A DNA stretch of 64,000 nt from Phragmites australis. Taxonomy: Eukaryota; Streptophyta; Magnoliopsida; Poales; Poaceae. How positions within the stretch are numbered: the stretch's first letter is position 1; each line of letters begins with the position of its first letter. The notes beneath the pieces were generated by a model, which saw only the letters and a program-made list of their open reading frames with translations, was not told the origin of the DNA and searched no databases. The position numbers were made by a program, and so were the translations under genes. Positions 12,392-22,965 of the stretch are shown in pieces. The DNA lies in NCBI RefSeq assembly GCF_958298935.1, contig NC_084921.1:52377001-52441000 (forward strand). The letters are read 5' to 3'.

Positions 12392-13954
12392 TGTCAGAAA
12401 TAGTGACGTCCTAATAAAAGACTAAATTAGGATATAAAAAATCTAAATTAAATTGTTTAAAAATTTCACAAGATATTTTAATTTCTATCTAAATGAGCTC
12501 TAAAATTATCTAGTGTATCTACTCTACCATTTAAGATAATTGTAACATACTCTAGCAAGATAAATTGTAAGTATGTAAATGCATAAATATAAATAAGATA
12601 AAGAGATAAACTTGACATAAGAGATTTTTATCCTACGATATCGATGGCATGAATATCACCCTTAGTCTATGTTGAAGCTCAAAAAAGTATATGTTCCCGA
12701 TCGCCAAGTCTTTTCTGGTCACGGCTCTTGAGCGACAAGTCACCGAGACAAGATCTCAAGCATGATGAGCCACCAAATCACTAAGGCAAGACCTCACCAC
12801 TAATTTCTATTCCAGTCATTTACCGCCGTGATCACTTCAAAGCTTAAGCCACAAGGCAAGGGTCTCCGCGTCCTTATACACATGTCTCGCTACAGCTCCA
12901 CACCAAATCGAAAGGTCAACAAGTTTGAGCCACGAAGGCCTAAGATGTCGGTGAATCATCAAGACTCTAAGGCACCAATGCACTACTCGTTACAAGTTAG
13001 GATCACTCATTGATCCCTTCTTCAAGCTGCAACACCTAGCTATAACTCATTCTAGGCCTATAAGCACTAAATACTATCTAATCTTGTGCTTAATCACCTT
13101 TGATGGCTTGGATATCTTATCAAGTGTGTATGAGCTTTCTCTAGACTCCAGCAGTATGCAACACATTCAAATGATTGAATGAAGGAGTATTTATAGCATT
13201 AAACCCGCTAACTAGCTATTTTTCCAACGGCTAAAAAAACTGTTAACATCAGATGATCTAGTGAGAACAGTAGTACTAACACCAGATCATCCGGTGAGTA
13301 CAAACTCAGAAACTAGCTGTTAGAACTCCACTCAAAGCCTATGTGGACATTGAATATTTTGATGTGCCTTCAAATTTATCACCGGACCTTCCTGTGAGTT
13401 ATCTTGAGCCAGATCTCTAGTGCATTGATCTTCAGAGTACTGGACCTTCCAGTAGGTTATTCTTCATTTTTTCAACATTTGCAGTCTCCTCTGCAAGAAA
13501 TGTTCCGATGCTATAATCTGGTGAACATAAACCAAGCACCAGACCTTCCAGTGGGTTGATCTTCTGTCTTTGCAACTTCATTCTTTTATGCAAGAAATGC
13601 TCTGATGCTATCCAGTGCACATCATCAGACTATCCGGTGAGGTTCTTAGCCTTCTCTACTTTGTTATAAATACTCCGATGAGTTTAACACATAGAGCATT
13701 AGACTTTTGGTAAGACTAACAGTATCTAAACATAAGGTTCCGGTAAATACAAATTTCTCTACACCAGACTATCCGGTGAGATCAATTTTGCTAAGACTTC
13801 TACAATTCGATCAAACTTTGTCCCGACTACGATAACTTCTTTGTATTACATCTATAAAACATACTAACATATATTCTTGATAAATATATTAATCTAATAT
13901 TATCATTAATTATCAAAATCAAAATTACAGTCCACTAACATCATTTTCACTAGG
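12392..13954 (-). mobile_element. Probable LTR or solo LTR (1.56 kb), minus orientation
   Basis: A 7-bp direct repeat GGAACAC flanks the block at 12385-12391 and 13953-13959. The low-coordinate end is TGTCAG on the plus strand, which is CTGACA on the minus strand, a normal LTR 3' end. A minus-strand TATA box GCTATAAATACTCC lies near 13190. The interval 13250-13800 (U3) carries at least six copies of a motif like CCAGACTATCCGGTGAG. The layout looks like a plant LTR of the Copia type, but the exact 5' terminus is uncertain because the target duplication and the LTR start overlap. Confidence 0.6.
13270..13795. repeat. Dispersed CCGGTGAG-type short motif, at least six copies
   Basis: Related copies occur near 13280, 13382, 13440, 13540, 13626 and 13771, with consensus close to CACCAGACYWTCCRGTGRG. 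They lie in the upstream half of the minus-strand LTR-like block and may be regulatory repeats of its U3. Confidence 0.7.
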
Positions 13955-13959
13955 AACAC

Positions 13960-14237
13960 CTGACTGCTGCACCGTCGGTCGTTGATTGTAGCTGGCTGCA
14001 TCCTTGTTTTATCTCAATGAGGTGTGGTGTAGCAGATAGTTAGGGAAACACTGTTGATAGCTTCTTGACGTGTCTCTTGGTCGCCAGCGCGAACGTGGTG
14101 GCAACATCCATGGTTGCATTCATGTCGCCCCCTCCGCAGCTACGGTGACGTTGACGCGGCTCATGCCACCGCGTGCCTCCTGCCGTGGTTGGCCGCCGAA
14201 GCGAACACGGTCACCGCGGAAGTGTGGTCCTACGAAA
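13960..14237. other. Spacer, no gene seen
   Basis: Moderately GC-rich sequence. A 69-codon plus-strand ORF at 14070-14279 has no recognised domain and runs into the adjacent repeat, so it is not called. Confidence 0.3.
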
Positions 14238-14720
14238 ATCAACGACTTAGATTTTTTTTCTAATCGATTAACGTGTTAATTTTTAGATCTTGATAACGAA
14301 TGTGTGGCTCCTACTAATCTTCCATATCATTTAATCTTTTAATTATAAAATTACCTAATTATTAATCATATTTAAAATGAACTCTTTGATTAAATCTACA
14401 CCATTAGATGTTCGTAATAATGAGTAATGTAGATCATTTTTTTCAGATAACACAATAATTTTGTGGGATTGAGAGTGAACGTGATGGCTCTCCTATTGTT
14501 ATTACATATCTTTTAATTACAAAATTACATAATTATTAATCATGTTTGAAATGAACTCTTTGGTTAAATATAAACCGTTAGATGTTCATAACAATGAGTG
14601 ATTTAAAATATTTTATTTTTTTAAAATTAATGTGGTAATTTTATGTGTTTGAGAGCGAATATAGTGGCTCATTTTTCCTCTCAAATATTAAGATAATAGG
14701 TAACATATATTTATCTGCCT
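14238..14720. repeat. About 175-180 bp tandem repeat, 2.5 units
   Basis: TTAGATGTTC begins at 14404 and 14579 (period 175). The phrase TAATTTTNTG...GAG(A/T)GNGAA recurs near 14271, 14454 and 14635. The units share TAATTATTAATCAT and ATGAACTCTTTG. A diverged single unit appears near 9060-9175, so the array belongs to a dispersed family. Confidence 0.78.
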
Positions 14721-15039
14721 ATGCACACTATATAAGCATAATTTTGTGTACGAGGAGAATTTGGAAATCTGATGGCTGCGCTAAAATCTACACACACTGA
14801 GACTAGTCATCATTCGCAAATCGCTCATGTAGCGAACACTGATTGAATACCATCTTTTAGTGCCATGAAACTTGATACTTTAGGTCAAAGCGTCCACCTT
14901 TGAGCAAAGCACAGGTGCTATTCCCTTTGTTTTTCATCTCTTCTTTTCCCCTCAATGCGTCCATCAATGCTCCCGCTGCTGCTGGTGGTGCCAATCTTGT
15001 CACACGAAATGCGAATTTGCCCCCGACAAGAGAAACCTG

Positions 15040-16070
15040 TCGGTCGGATCGTGGCCACCAGCGGCGATCCGGCACCACCACGTCTCGAATCGACTCCATT
15101 TGGTAACCTCAAAAGGCCGCGCCGCTAACATTGGATGAGCTGGTCTTATACCCGGCGCCCGCTGCCCCGCACGCCTCGTCTCTCACCATTTCCAGCGTGT
15201 GGCCAGCGGCCTCCGGCGCCGTGGAAAAGCGCCGCACCGGGCGGCGCGCGTCGCCCGGTCGACGACGCCCCCGGCTGTCAGACTATCATTGGACGGCGGG
15301 GCTGAGGAACCTTTTACTCGCCCGCGAGATTCCGTGCCTTACGTGGAGCAGTACCCGTCGGAGGAGTGGCTGTCGCGCCGAGGCCACAGGAATCCGGAAC
15401 TTACATAGGCCGAAAGGCTCGGACCATCCCCGGGTAGACACGACGCGACCGTCGACGTCGCTGTTCAGTTCCTCCCCCGGCCGACCGGCCGCCTTTCTCA
15501 CTGCTGTGGACTTGCACCTTCCTGCCCAAAGCCGGCGTGCGTTTATCAGGTCGTGCAGCGCGGAGGCCGCGGCCCCACGCCGTTCCGAAAGGCCAGGGCC
15601 GAGTGGTACGAACGAACCCTACGCTTTTGCACCCGATGCGGCACAGACGCTCGCAGCCATAGCTAGCTCCTCAGCGCGTGGTGGCTTCACGCCCGCGCCG
15701 CGCAAAAGGCAGGCGCGCTTGCAACCGCACGGGCCGATGCAGAAAGAGACAGGGCGCTGACCCCCCGCGCCCCCAACCCCGGCCCCGGTGAGGCGCTCGC
15801 CAGCGGCCGTGCGGCGCGGGGCGCGTGTGCGGCCGGGGCGAGGGAATTGGAATGTGCCCGCGCGGGGGCCGGGTGCGTGTGCGTGTGCGTGTGCGGGCCG
15901 GGCAGCACAAAAAGGCGTGCGGTGCCGGTGCGCGCCCAACGTGGAAAGGCCGCACCGGGCGCGTAAAAGATGCGCGAGGGCCAGTGGGCGAGGCATGGGA
16001 ATGGTTCGTTCGCGCGAGCACTCGCGGCGCCAAAGCATTCAGCAAAAAGAAGCGGCCACTCCGTGGTAGC
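15040..16070. other. GC-rich, CpG-rich island without a convincing gene
   Basis: A sharp compositional change from AT-rich flanks. Long ORFs occur in several frames at once, including a 209-codon plus-strand ORF at 15131-15760 and minus-strand ORFs overlapping 15619-16211. They are of low complexity and mutually exclusive, which is what high GC alone produces. No domain is recognisable. Contains a (GTGTGC)n-like run near 15870-15895. It may be a promoter-type CpG island or the remains of a first exon. Confidence 0.45.
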
Positions 16071-16289
16071 TAGTACTAGCAGCAGCAGCGACGAGTAATT
16101 GGGAGAGGCACAAATCACATCACCCGGGGTGGGGCTGGGCTGGTGGATTCCCTCATAATTCCAAGGCAATAATGCAACTGATCGATCGGTGTACTTTGGC
16201 CTAGTTGGCATCGGCGTTTGTTTTGGGTGTTGCCGAAAAGCTTCAGGGCTTTAAGCCCCGCTTTTTCTGTGGGTTACGCACGGCACCGG

Positions 16290-16570
16290 TTTGGATAATA
16301 TGTTCGAATTTGATCATATTTGATTAAACTCTATAGGAAAATTTAATTATATGTCCTAAAATTAATTAATTTTTGATAATATATTCTAAATTGACCATCA
16401 TTTAACTATATGTTCTATATAGATTAGTTTGTACCAAAATTCCATATTGAATAAGAGAGATGAAAGATAAATTTTATTACAGACTAGTTTTTATAGAATA
16501 TATGATCCAAGAATGATCAACTTAGAATATGTTATTAAAAAATAATCAACTTTGGAACGTATAATAAAAA
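16290..16570. repeat. MITE-like AT-rich foldback sequence
   Basis: The left part (TAATATGTTCGAATTTGATCA, about 16297 onward) is inverted-complementary, with mismatches, to the right end near 16540-16567 (TCAACTTTGGAACGTATAAT). A second internal pair of arms (ATATTCTAAATTGACCATC versus GATCAACTTAGAATATG) strengthens the foldback. The target duplication was not resolved. Confidence 0.5.
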
Positions 16571-16597
16571 ATTTCAGCTTAAGTAGGGAGACCACCT

Positions 16598-17058
16598 ATG
16601 GACGCTGAGATTAGTGGAGCGGAGAGGCGAGACAGCGGCGGGGACCTACGGTTGCTTTGCTTTGCTTCGTGGCCAATGGGCTCGGTAGATTCCTCTCTAT
16701 CTGCTCCCTCCTCCTCTCCTCCGCACTTGCACGCCCATCTGCACCCGGTCCTTTTCTCTCCTTTTGCTGCAGCTGCGTCTGCGTGCATGGGCATCGATCC
16801 ATCTCTTCTCTCGTGTGATCCACCTCATGTGAAATTTGCTGTCTTGGTTTCTGTTAAATAAGCGATGAAAATCAGTGGGTTGAGATGGTGGCTTGATTAG
16901 ACCTGACAATCTTTTTCCGTGATAACACTTGATTAATGCACTTGATTAATGCTTTTGCAGGTGGATGAGCGCTGTGCTGCTGAAATCTATCTGCTATCTT
17001 TTCCGGAAGGGGAAATCTATCTGCTATCTAGTGGTTGGTGCTGCTGTTTCTTGGTAAG
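16598..17058 (+). other. Possible spliced non-coding or short coding transcript
   Basis: A plausible acceptor (GCTTTTGCAG|GTGGATG near 16960) and donor (TTCTTG|GTAAGTTTG near 17053) bracket a short segment. An 87-codon ORF precedes it at 16598-16861. The short segment contains a near-identical 18-bp direct repeat, GAAATCTATCTGCTATCT. Nothing in the predicted peptide is recognisable. This is a suggestion from splice-like signals only. Confidence 0.25.
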
Positions 17059-17157
17059 TTTGAGATGAGGGATTCATCCTGCCTTTACCTGGTACCTGCT
17101 GTTACAGGGAGGTCCAGTTGCCTCCAATGATAAGGTTGTTTCATTGACAATTATTAT

Positions 17158-17408
17158 ACTACTCCCTTTGGTTATGAATACTTATGTTTTGATCAAAATT
17201 TTAAAACTTTGATCATCAATAATTTAAAAAAATTTAATTTAGAAACATAAAAATCATACGTATAGATTTATCTTAAAAAATATTTTCATAATATTATATT
17301 TTTATTAGATATTATAACTATATTCTAATAGAAAATAGTGGTGAAAATTACACGTCGAAGACCGTAAAAAATAAAAAACATCGTGTATTTTTAACCGTAT
17401 AGAGTATT
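17158..17408. mobile_element. Stowaway-like MITE (Tc1/mariner type)
   Basis: The left end reads ACTCCCTTTGGTTATGAATACTT, close to the CTCCCTCCGT ends of grass Stowaway elements. The right end, reverse-complemented, begins ACTCTATACGGTTAAAAATAC, giving an imperfect terminal inverted repeat. TA dinucleotides flank both ends. About 250 bp, AT-rich, no ORF, as expected for this class. Confidence 0.65.
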
Positions 17409-18766
17409 ATTTTTTATCACTCACAGCAGCAGATTCTGCAGTTACCAGCAGAGTTGACCCTACGTGAAAGTGTATCTGTAACTGAACGGCAGCAACTACA
17501 ATAAACTAGCAGCAAGTGTCTGGCTGGCCTCAGGAGCAGCTCAATGAGGCAAAGCTTCACCCTCTTTTTTTACGTAGGTAGAGTAGTGACTCAAAAGACT
17601 CTGATTGGAACACTACCACTTGAACTCGATGTTATGCTAGATTGTCTGTCAGTATTAGATACACAAAAGGAAGGAGGCTGGCCACAAGGTGAGGCCAATG
17701 AGGAGCATAATCATTGGAGATTTCTGTTCAGATATGCCAAATGAGAGTTCTCATGACAAGGGAACAATATCTGACTTCCTTTTCTTAATGTGGGACTAAG
17801 AAAAAGCAGAATACCCCATTTACAATGCCATTAGGCCTTAGCATTCTGTAAAGCAATTCTGGGGCTAGAGGAAAATTTTTGTGTCTGCCTTACCTAAAAG
17901 GCACACACTACAAATAGCTGCATTTTAGTAGTAAAAAAAGGAACAAGAATAGTTGGTGGCTGGTGCCTTCACTTTCACATGTGCTGCATTCTCTCTGTGC
18001 CTTTTGAAGTGGCATTGAAATGATTGTTTAAATTATGCAACACTTTGAGGCTCTTTTTTGGTAGTCCTTAGTAGGGTCGGCAATTGTGTGCCGCAGTCTA
18101 TTATAGTCCTGAAGGAAGGAAATTTTGAAGAATTATATCCTTCTAAAAAATTTGTTGCCATATTGGTCTAGCCATTTGACTCCTTAGTGCTTGTAGGGCT
18201 TACTTCTCTGCGATCTAAAGGTCAAGTATTGTGACAAGCAGTCAGGACTGCCCAAAAATAAAGCAGTCAATGGTGCTTGTCTTGCCTCACTTATGCTGTT
18301 TTTTTTTTTGTGTGTGTGTGGGGGGGGGGGGGGAGAACTTTGAGTGCTCCTATCCTACGTTTGCAAACTGCAAGCACTGAACTGCAGGATAATGCTTCAG
18401 ATAGTTTCTTGGTTGCCTTTTGAAGTAGATTGACCTCTGAATTTTTCTGATGAACGATTCAACTAAAACCTTGCAGAGACAACTAGACAAGCAGTACTTT
18501 GGAGAAATGCTTCTACACAGCATAAAAAAACACAGATTCTAAAACTTGAGAAGTTAATAACATTTAGGCACAAAGCAACCTCTTGCCACTTCTGCGATCT
18601 GTGCATTTCCTCAAAGAACAGCACGGAAGCAATTCCTGATATTTGCTACTACAATGTCCAGATGACCAGTAAACAAGCACCATGCCGGTGTTGGTGCAAA
18701 GCCCTACCTAACATGCTTTTCTTTCAGCAGATGGAAGCTAGTGAAAAATTTAAATAGGCTTCACTG
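17409..18766. other. Low-copy-looking intergenic sequence, no gene seen
   Basis: Sequence of mixed composition with no LTR, TIR or domain that I recognise. A low-complexity tract of T, GT and G runs at about 18300-18334. Short plus-strand ORFs such as 17544-17744 lack any recognisable product. Confidence 0.35.
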
Positions 18767-19111
18767 TCATACCATTGCTATCTCCACAACAAGAACCGAC
18801 AGATCGTGCAGGGCTCTACGTGGAAAAGACCTGCCGTTGTAATGTTCGTGTCTTGGATCAAAGCATAGCTGATAATGCTCGAAGAAAGCACGCATAGGCA
18901 GTGACAGCGAGGTCCTTGCCTTTGCCCCATCCCATGCTGAAGGAACTAAAGCAGCTTCCCTCTTCTCCTTAACGCGGCAAGTGCTTGCAGCTGTTGTTCT
19001 TGCGATCTCCAGGCAGGCCTGGACAGAAGCTTTAGGACGGCCTACCAATGCCGTTCCTCGTGCGAGCGGTTCTTGAGTGCACTCTTTGACTGGAATTACA
19101 TTATTTACTAC
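18767..19111 (-). other. Unidentified minus-strand open frame (possible exon or gene relic)
   Basis: The frame stays open from an in-frame stop near 19131 down to a stop at 18767 and has no ATG near its start, so it could be a last exon. The predicted peptide is of mixed, protein-like composition, with segments such as SVQACLEIARTTAAS and FFEHYQLCFDPRHEHYNG. I do not recognise a family. A chance ORF or a decayed exon is equally possible. Confidence 0.25.
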
Positions 19112-19970
19112 TAGATTAAGGGCATGTCAAAGAAGGAGCGAACTGGGTCTTACTATTTCAAGACATTTTCGTGCTACCTAACAAGGCCATCCATCATGCT
19201 GAGACCACTCTCGCATGCAGCCGGTGCAAAAGTCTATAGGTGCTGAGGATATCCATCCATCCATAAGCAGTCAGGCACAAAGTGGGTAGAGGACAGCACA
19301 GTCACGGCTCAGTCAGTTCACCATGTGGTCGCCACGAGCATCATCGATCGATCACGGTCAGTGCCTAGGCTCAGTGGGGGTCTGGGGGATGTCCACGTAC
19401 GTGCTCATCGCCTCATCCCTTTCTGTTCTGAACCCTACAAGGTATTGACTTGTTTGTAAAAGTTGATAATATATTTCACGCTTAAGCTTCCCAAAAGGAA
19501 GTATTTCACACTGCCGTAAATTCTGCATATGTTCGAACTGGCATGTTTGCTAGGATGGCAGAGTTGGACCGAGTACATGGAAGGATAATACATGCATGTG
19601 TTATATCTTGGATCAAAGTGAGGCCTTGCCTTTTTATTCCTTCTTCGGTTCATTATCCATTCCTCAGATGTTGCTCTGTGGGGGCAAGCATCGACGGATC
19701 ATATATTCCTGCAAAGCCATAATACTTTTATTATTTTTCTCAAGCAGATATATACTATACCAGGGCTCAGACATGGTACGGTACACCTTTATTCTCTCGG
19801 GGAACCGAGGTGAATGAGGGAATTCTGCATGCATGGTCAACAAGGAGGCTGGAGCTGTTCTTATTGATCACAGCGGACTGGAAAATTAAGGTCTCGCCAT
19901 TAGCTGCCTGGAACCAGCTAAATTGACATTGGTATCCAATAATATATGTTCCGAGTGTGCAATATATACT
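19112..19970. other. Intergenic sequence up to the Gypsy element, no gene seen
   Basis: No gene or element boundary is recognised. The last five bases (19966-19970, ATACT) appear to be the left target duplication of the Tat Gypsy element. Confidence 0.4.
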
Positions 19971-20566
19971 CATCGAAGATTAGTTTCTGATAATATACCT
20001 GTAAATTAACTGGGTAATTTTGAGGGTAGGAATTAATCACGAGGCGAGACAAACGAGGTATACAGGTTCAGACCTCTAATTAGAGTAATATCCTACGTCC
20101 TGTGAGGGTATTACTGCCGTATATTGATGATCTCGAGTACAGGTAATGTAGCTAAGACTATTATAAGAAGTTGATTAGATCTAATCTATCATAGGGCTAA
20201 AGTTTTTGAGTAGCTACACTGTTGGTGCTTGCCTCTCTCTCTTGTTCTCTCGTGTGTTTCGTCTTGTTCTCTCCCATAGCCTTTTCGCCTTATATAGGGG
20301 TGAGGTATCAACTCCTATTCAGTCGTATTCGATAGGGAATTGTTTTTCTTGACGTCTAAGTAAATAGATCTGTTTTGAATACTGGTCGTATCGAGTTGGC
20401 TAACCAATCTAAACCTTCTTGGTATATACTTCCTTTATTTTGGGCGTATTAGGTACCGCTGATTCGGTTCCATGATATCTGGAGTTGCCGAATATGCGTC
20501 GTATATACCCTGTCTATGTATGATATACTCCTTATACGTATATATCATATAGTTAGATATTCGATA
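19971..20566 (-). repeat. 3' LTR of the Tat Gypsy element (596 bp)
   Basis: It aligns without gaps to the 5' LTR once the nested insertion is removed; both are exactly 596 bp. By eye I count about 80 differences (roughly 13%), mostly transitions. Both terminal TG/CA dinucleotides are mutated here. Confidence 0.92.
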
Positions 20567-20581
20567 GTAGCCCCCAAACTC
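20567..20581 (-). promoter_or_regulatory. Polypurine tract of the Tat element
   Basis: On the minus strand GAGTTTGGGGGCTAC lies directly before the 3' LTR. This is where plus-strand DNA synthesis would be primed. Confidence 0.75.
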
Positions 20582-21046
20582 TACCTCGGATGAGAGGTTT
20601 TCATAAGCACCTACTCGAGTACCGTCAAGTTTAAGCTTGGTCGAGTAAATTGGATCAGACTCATAGTTGAAAGAATTGAGTATTGATGGATCCTTCCTCG
20701 AGTACCGAGTGGAAGCTCAGTCGGGTCGAGCGTCCTGTGGCTAACCATACTCGAGACTTGAAGAAAAAGATTAAAGAACTCAATTGATCGACACCCGACT
20801 CCGGGTAGAGTTAAAAAAAATCTTTCAAAATTTGAAATGACAGGTATAGACGTATTTAATGCGGGCAGAAGGGCGTGCAGAGATTCACACGTCGTCATCG
20901 TTCCTCCTTTCGCGCCGGTGAAGCGTTGTAAAGGTGGGAGTGGTTGAAGAGGTGGTACTCCGAGGCAAATGCACTACGCGCCCGAGGCGACGCCATCGTT
21001 TCGGATCTTGACGGCTATGTTTACATAGTACGATATGTTTCCTCCG

Positions 21047-21056
21047 CTATAAATAG
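21047..21056 (+). promoter_or_regulatory. TATA box of the antisense ORF
   Basis: CTATAAATAG on the plus strand lies 81 bp upstream of the ATG at 21137. It opposes the direction of the element's own gag-pol. Confidence 0.6.
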
Positions 21057-21136
21057 AGGGGACTCGAAGCCGTTTATCCGTCGCTTCCTTTGTTTCCTTT
21101 GCCCATTGCTTCCTAGGACTCGTAGAGCTTGAAGCC

Positions 21137-21693
21137 ATGGCCTCCACTCCATCTCCGCCTCTTGAGCCAATCCAAGAAGTTTCTCCCCTAGGCCTCTCAC
21201 CATGGTACTTCTTGAGGTCATCATCATCATGTTCTCTGACGATGAGAACTCGAGTAGCGGGCCTCAGAAGGAGAGGGAAGAAGCATCCACCGTAGATCGT
21301 CGCCGTCCCCTCACTCAACGCGTTCGCCGTTACATCAAGACCTATGCTTTAGGCCAGACGGCGCAACGCTATGCACCGGAGTGGAACGATGATGGTGGCG
21401 ATCTTGACCGGATCATCGACCAAGCCGTCATCGAGGTCTTCGGTGGTGGAGCCCCCGAGTCATCGCCGGCGAAGGAGGAGCGATTGCCTTCTCCGTCGAC
21501 AACCGTCAGATCGCCTTTGCTCCAGGCAGAAGACCACTTAACATCACCGGCGCTGGTCAGCAGCTTCAGCAGGGCCTTCGCCTCAACTACTTTTCCTGGC
21601 CCTTATGCTGGTCAGCGGCTGATTCCTAGAGTGATTAGCTTCCACCCGAGGGAGGAGTATAAAAGGTTCCTCGACTCTTCCAAGGGCGAATGA
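21137..21693 (+). pseudogene. Antisense ORF of the Tat element, frameshifted
   Basis: A plus-strand frame opposes gag-pol in the region between integrase and the 3' LTR. The likely original start is the ATG at 21137 (MASTPSPPLEP...). That frame closes about 50 codons later. The main frame begins with an ATG at 21202 and is open for 163 codons, to 21693. The switch probably reflects an indel near the TCATCATCATCATG run at 21218-21231. The peptide is acidic, Ser/Pro-rich and has a basic stretch (RRRPLTQRVRRY). Antisense ORFs here are known in some Tat elements such as Grande, but their function is not established. The TATA box at 21047 suggests independent transcription. Confidence 0.6.
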
Positions 21694-21872
21694 GGGTCCA
21701 TACGCTTCCAAACTTTCGGAGGTGGTGGATCTTAACTATTTGCTAGAGCTAGGCGAATCCTTTCTGCTAATTTTGTGCTAGCCACGTGGATTAGAGAAAA
21801 AGGAAAAGATTATGTAATCAAGTAGCTAACCGAATCGAATGTAATCAACTTACATGTAACCTACCTTTTCTA

Positions 21873-22953
21873 TCAATAAAACTTTCGGAGTTGGTCGATG
21901 TTCCACGAGTACTCGAGTATCTCACCGTTTGAAGTAGATAGCCGTACTGACCCAGGTCGAGTGATTTCGACTACTATGTAAGGTCCTTCCCACTTAGGCG
22001 ATAACTTGTGGCGCCAGGCTTGTTTCTGCACCTTTTGTAGGACGAGGTGCCCAACAGCAAGTTTCCTGGGCTGAATTCTCTGGCTTTGATATCTACGCAA
22101 CATCTGCTGATACTCAGCCGCTCGAATAGATGCTTGATCTCGGTACTCTTCGAGTAAATTTATGTTGTCCACTCATAATTGCTCATTCCTTTCTTCTGAG
22201 TAACCTTTCACTTGAGGTGATCCGAACTGCAACTCAGTCGGGAACATCGCTTCCGCTCCATAAACCAAGAAGAACGGAGTTTCACTGGTGGCTCTATTGG
22301 TCAAAGTACGAACGACCTATAGTATCGAGGGAAGTTCTTTTACCCGACGTTTCGAGTAGGCTTGTAGCCTGTCGAAGGCCTGAGTCTTGATGCCCTGTAA
22401 GACTATACCATTAGCACACTCAACTTGACTGTTACTCTGCGGGTGAAACAAGTTTTGATACTGAATTATTCGCAGAACGCAATAAATGTCCCACTTCTAA
22501 ACTGGCTACCGTTATCCGTAATTATCCGATGTGGAATTCCGAATTGAGTAATTATGCTCCTCATGAACTTCCTGGCCACTTATGTGGTTATTTTTCCTAT
22601 GGGTTCGGCCTCTATCCACTTGGTGAATGTGTCGATAGCCACAAATAGGAATTTGTAATCGCCTTGGGCCCTTGGGAATGGTCCCAGGATATCCAAGCCC
22701 CAGACGAAGAAAGGCAAAGAAAAAAAATTATTTGTAGAGCTTGGGCTGGTCGAGTGGTCTGCCTTCCAAAAAATTGGCAGCTCTTGCACTTTTTAACCAG
22801 CTCGGAAGCATCCTGGAGGGCGGTCGGCCAATAGAATCCCTGGCAGAAAACTTTTCCAACCAAGGTGCGAGAAGACGCATGATTACCACACATGTCATTA
22901 TGGATATCGAGCAATATTTTACTGCCCTCTTCCTGAGTGATGCACCTCATCAA
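21873..22953 (-). pseudogene. Integrase of the Tat Gypsy element
   Basis: Minus-strand pieces at 22953-22580 and 22172-21873 cover the integrase. The first has the zinc-binding and core start (HNDMCGNHASSRTLVGKV, CKSCQFF, then VWGLDILGPFPRAQGDYKF and IDTFTKWIEAEP). The second is the C-terminal SH3-like part (LSPKWEGPYIVVEITRPGS). Stops and frame changes separate them, so no active enzyme can be made. Integrase would insert the reverse-transcribed DNA. Confidence 0.85.
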
Positions 22954-22965
22954 GATTCTGTTACT

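Noticed and set aside
12389..12405. CACTGTCAGAAATAGTG as a CACTA transposon terminus
   Set aside because: No matching inverted end was found at 13950 or nearby, whereas LTR-like signals and a flanking repeat fit better.
15131..15760. 209-codon plus-strand ORF in the GC-rich island
   Set aside because: Overlapping long ORFs exist in other frames and on the other strand, the composition is Arg/Ala/Ser-rich as high GC produces, and no domain is recognisable.
15619..16211. Three overlapping minus-strand ORFs of 124-174 codons
   Set aside because: Mutually overlapping in GC-rich DNA, His/Pro/Arg-rich low complexity, no motif.
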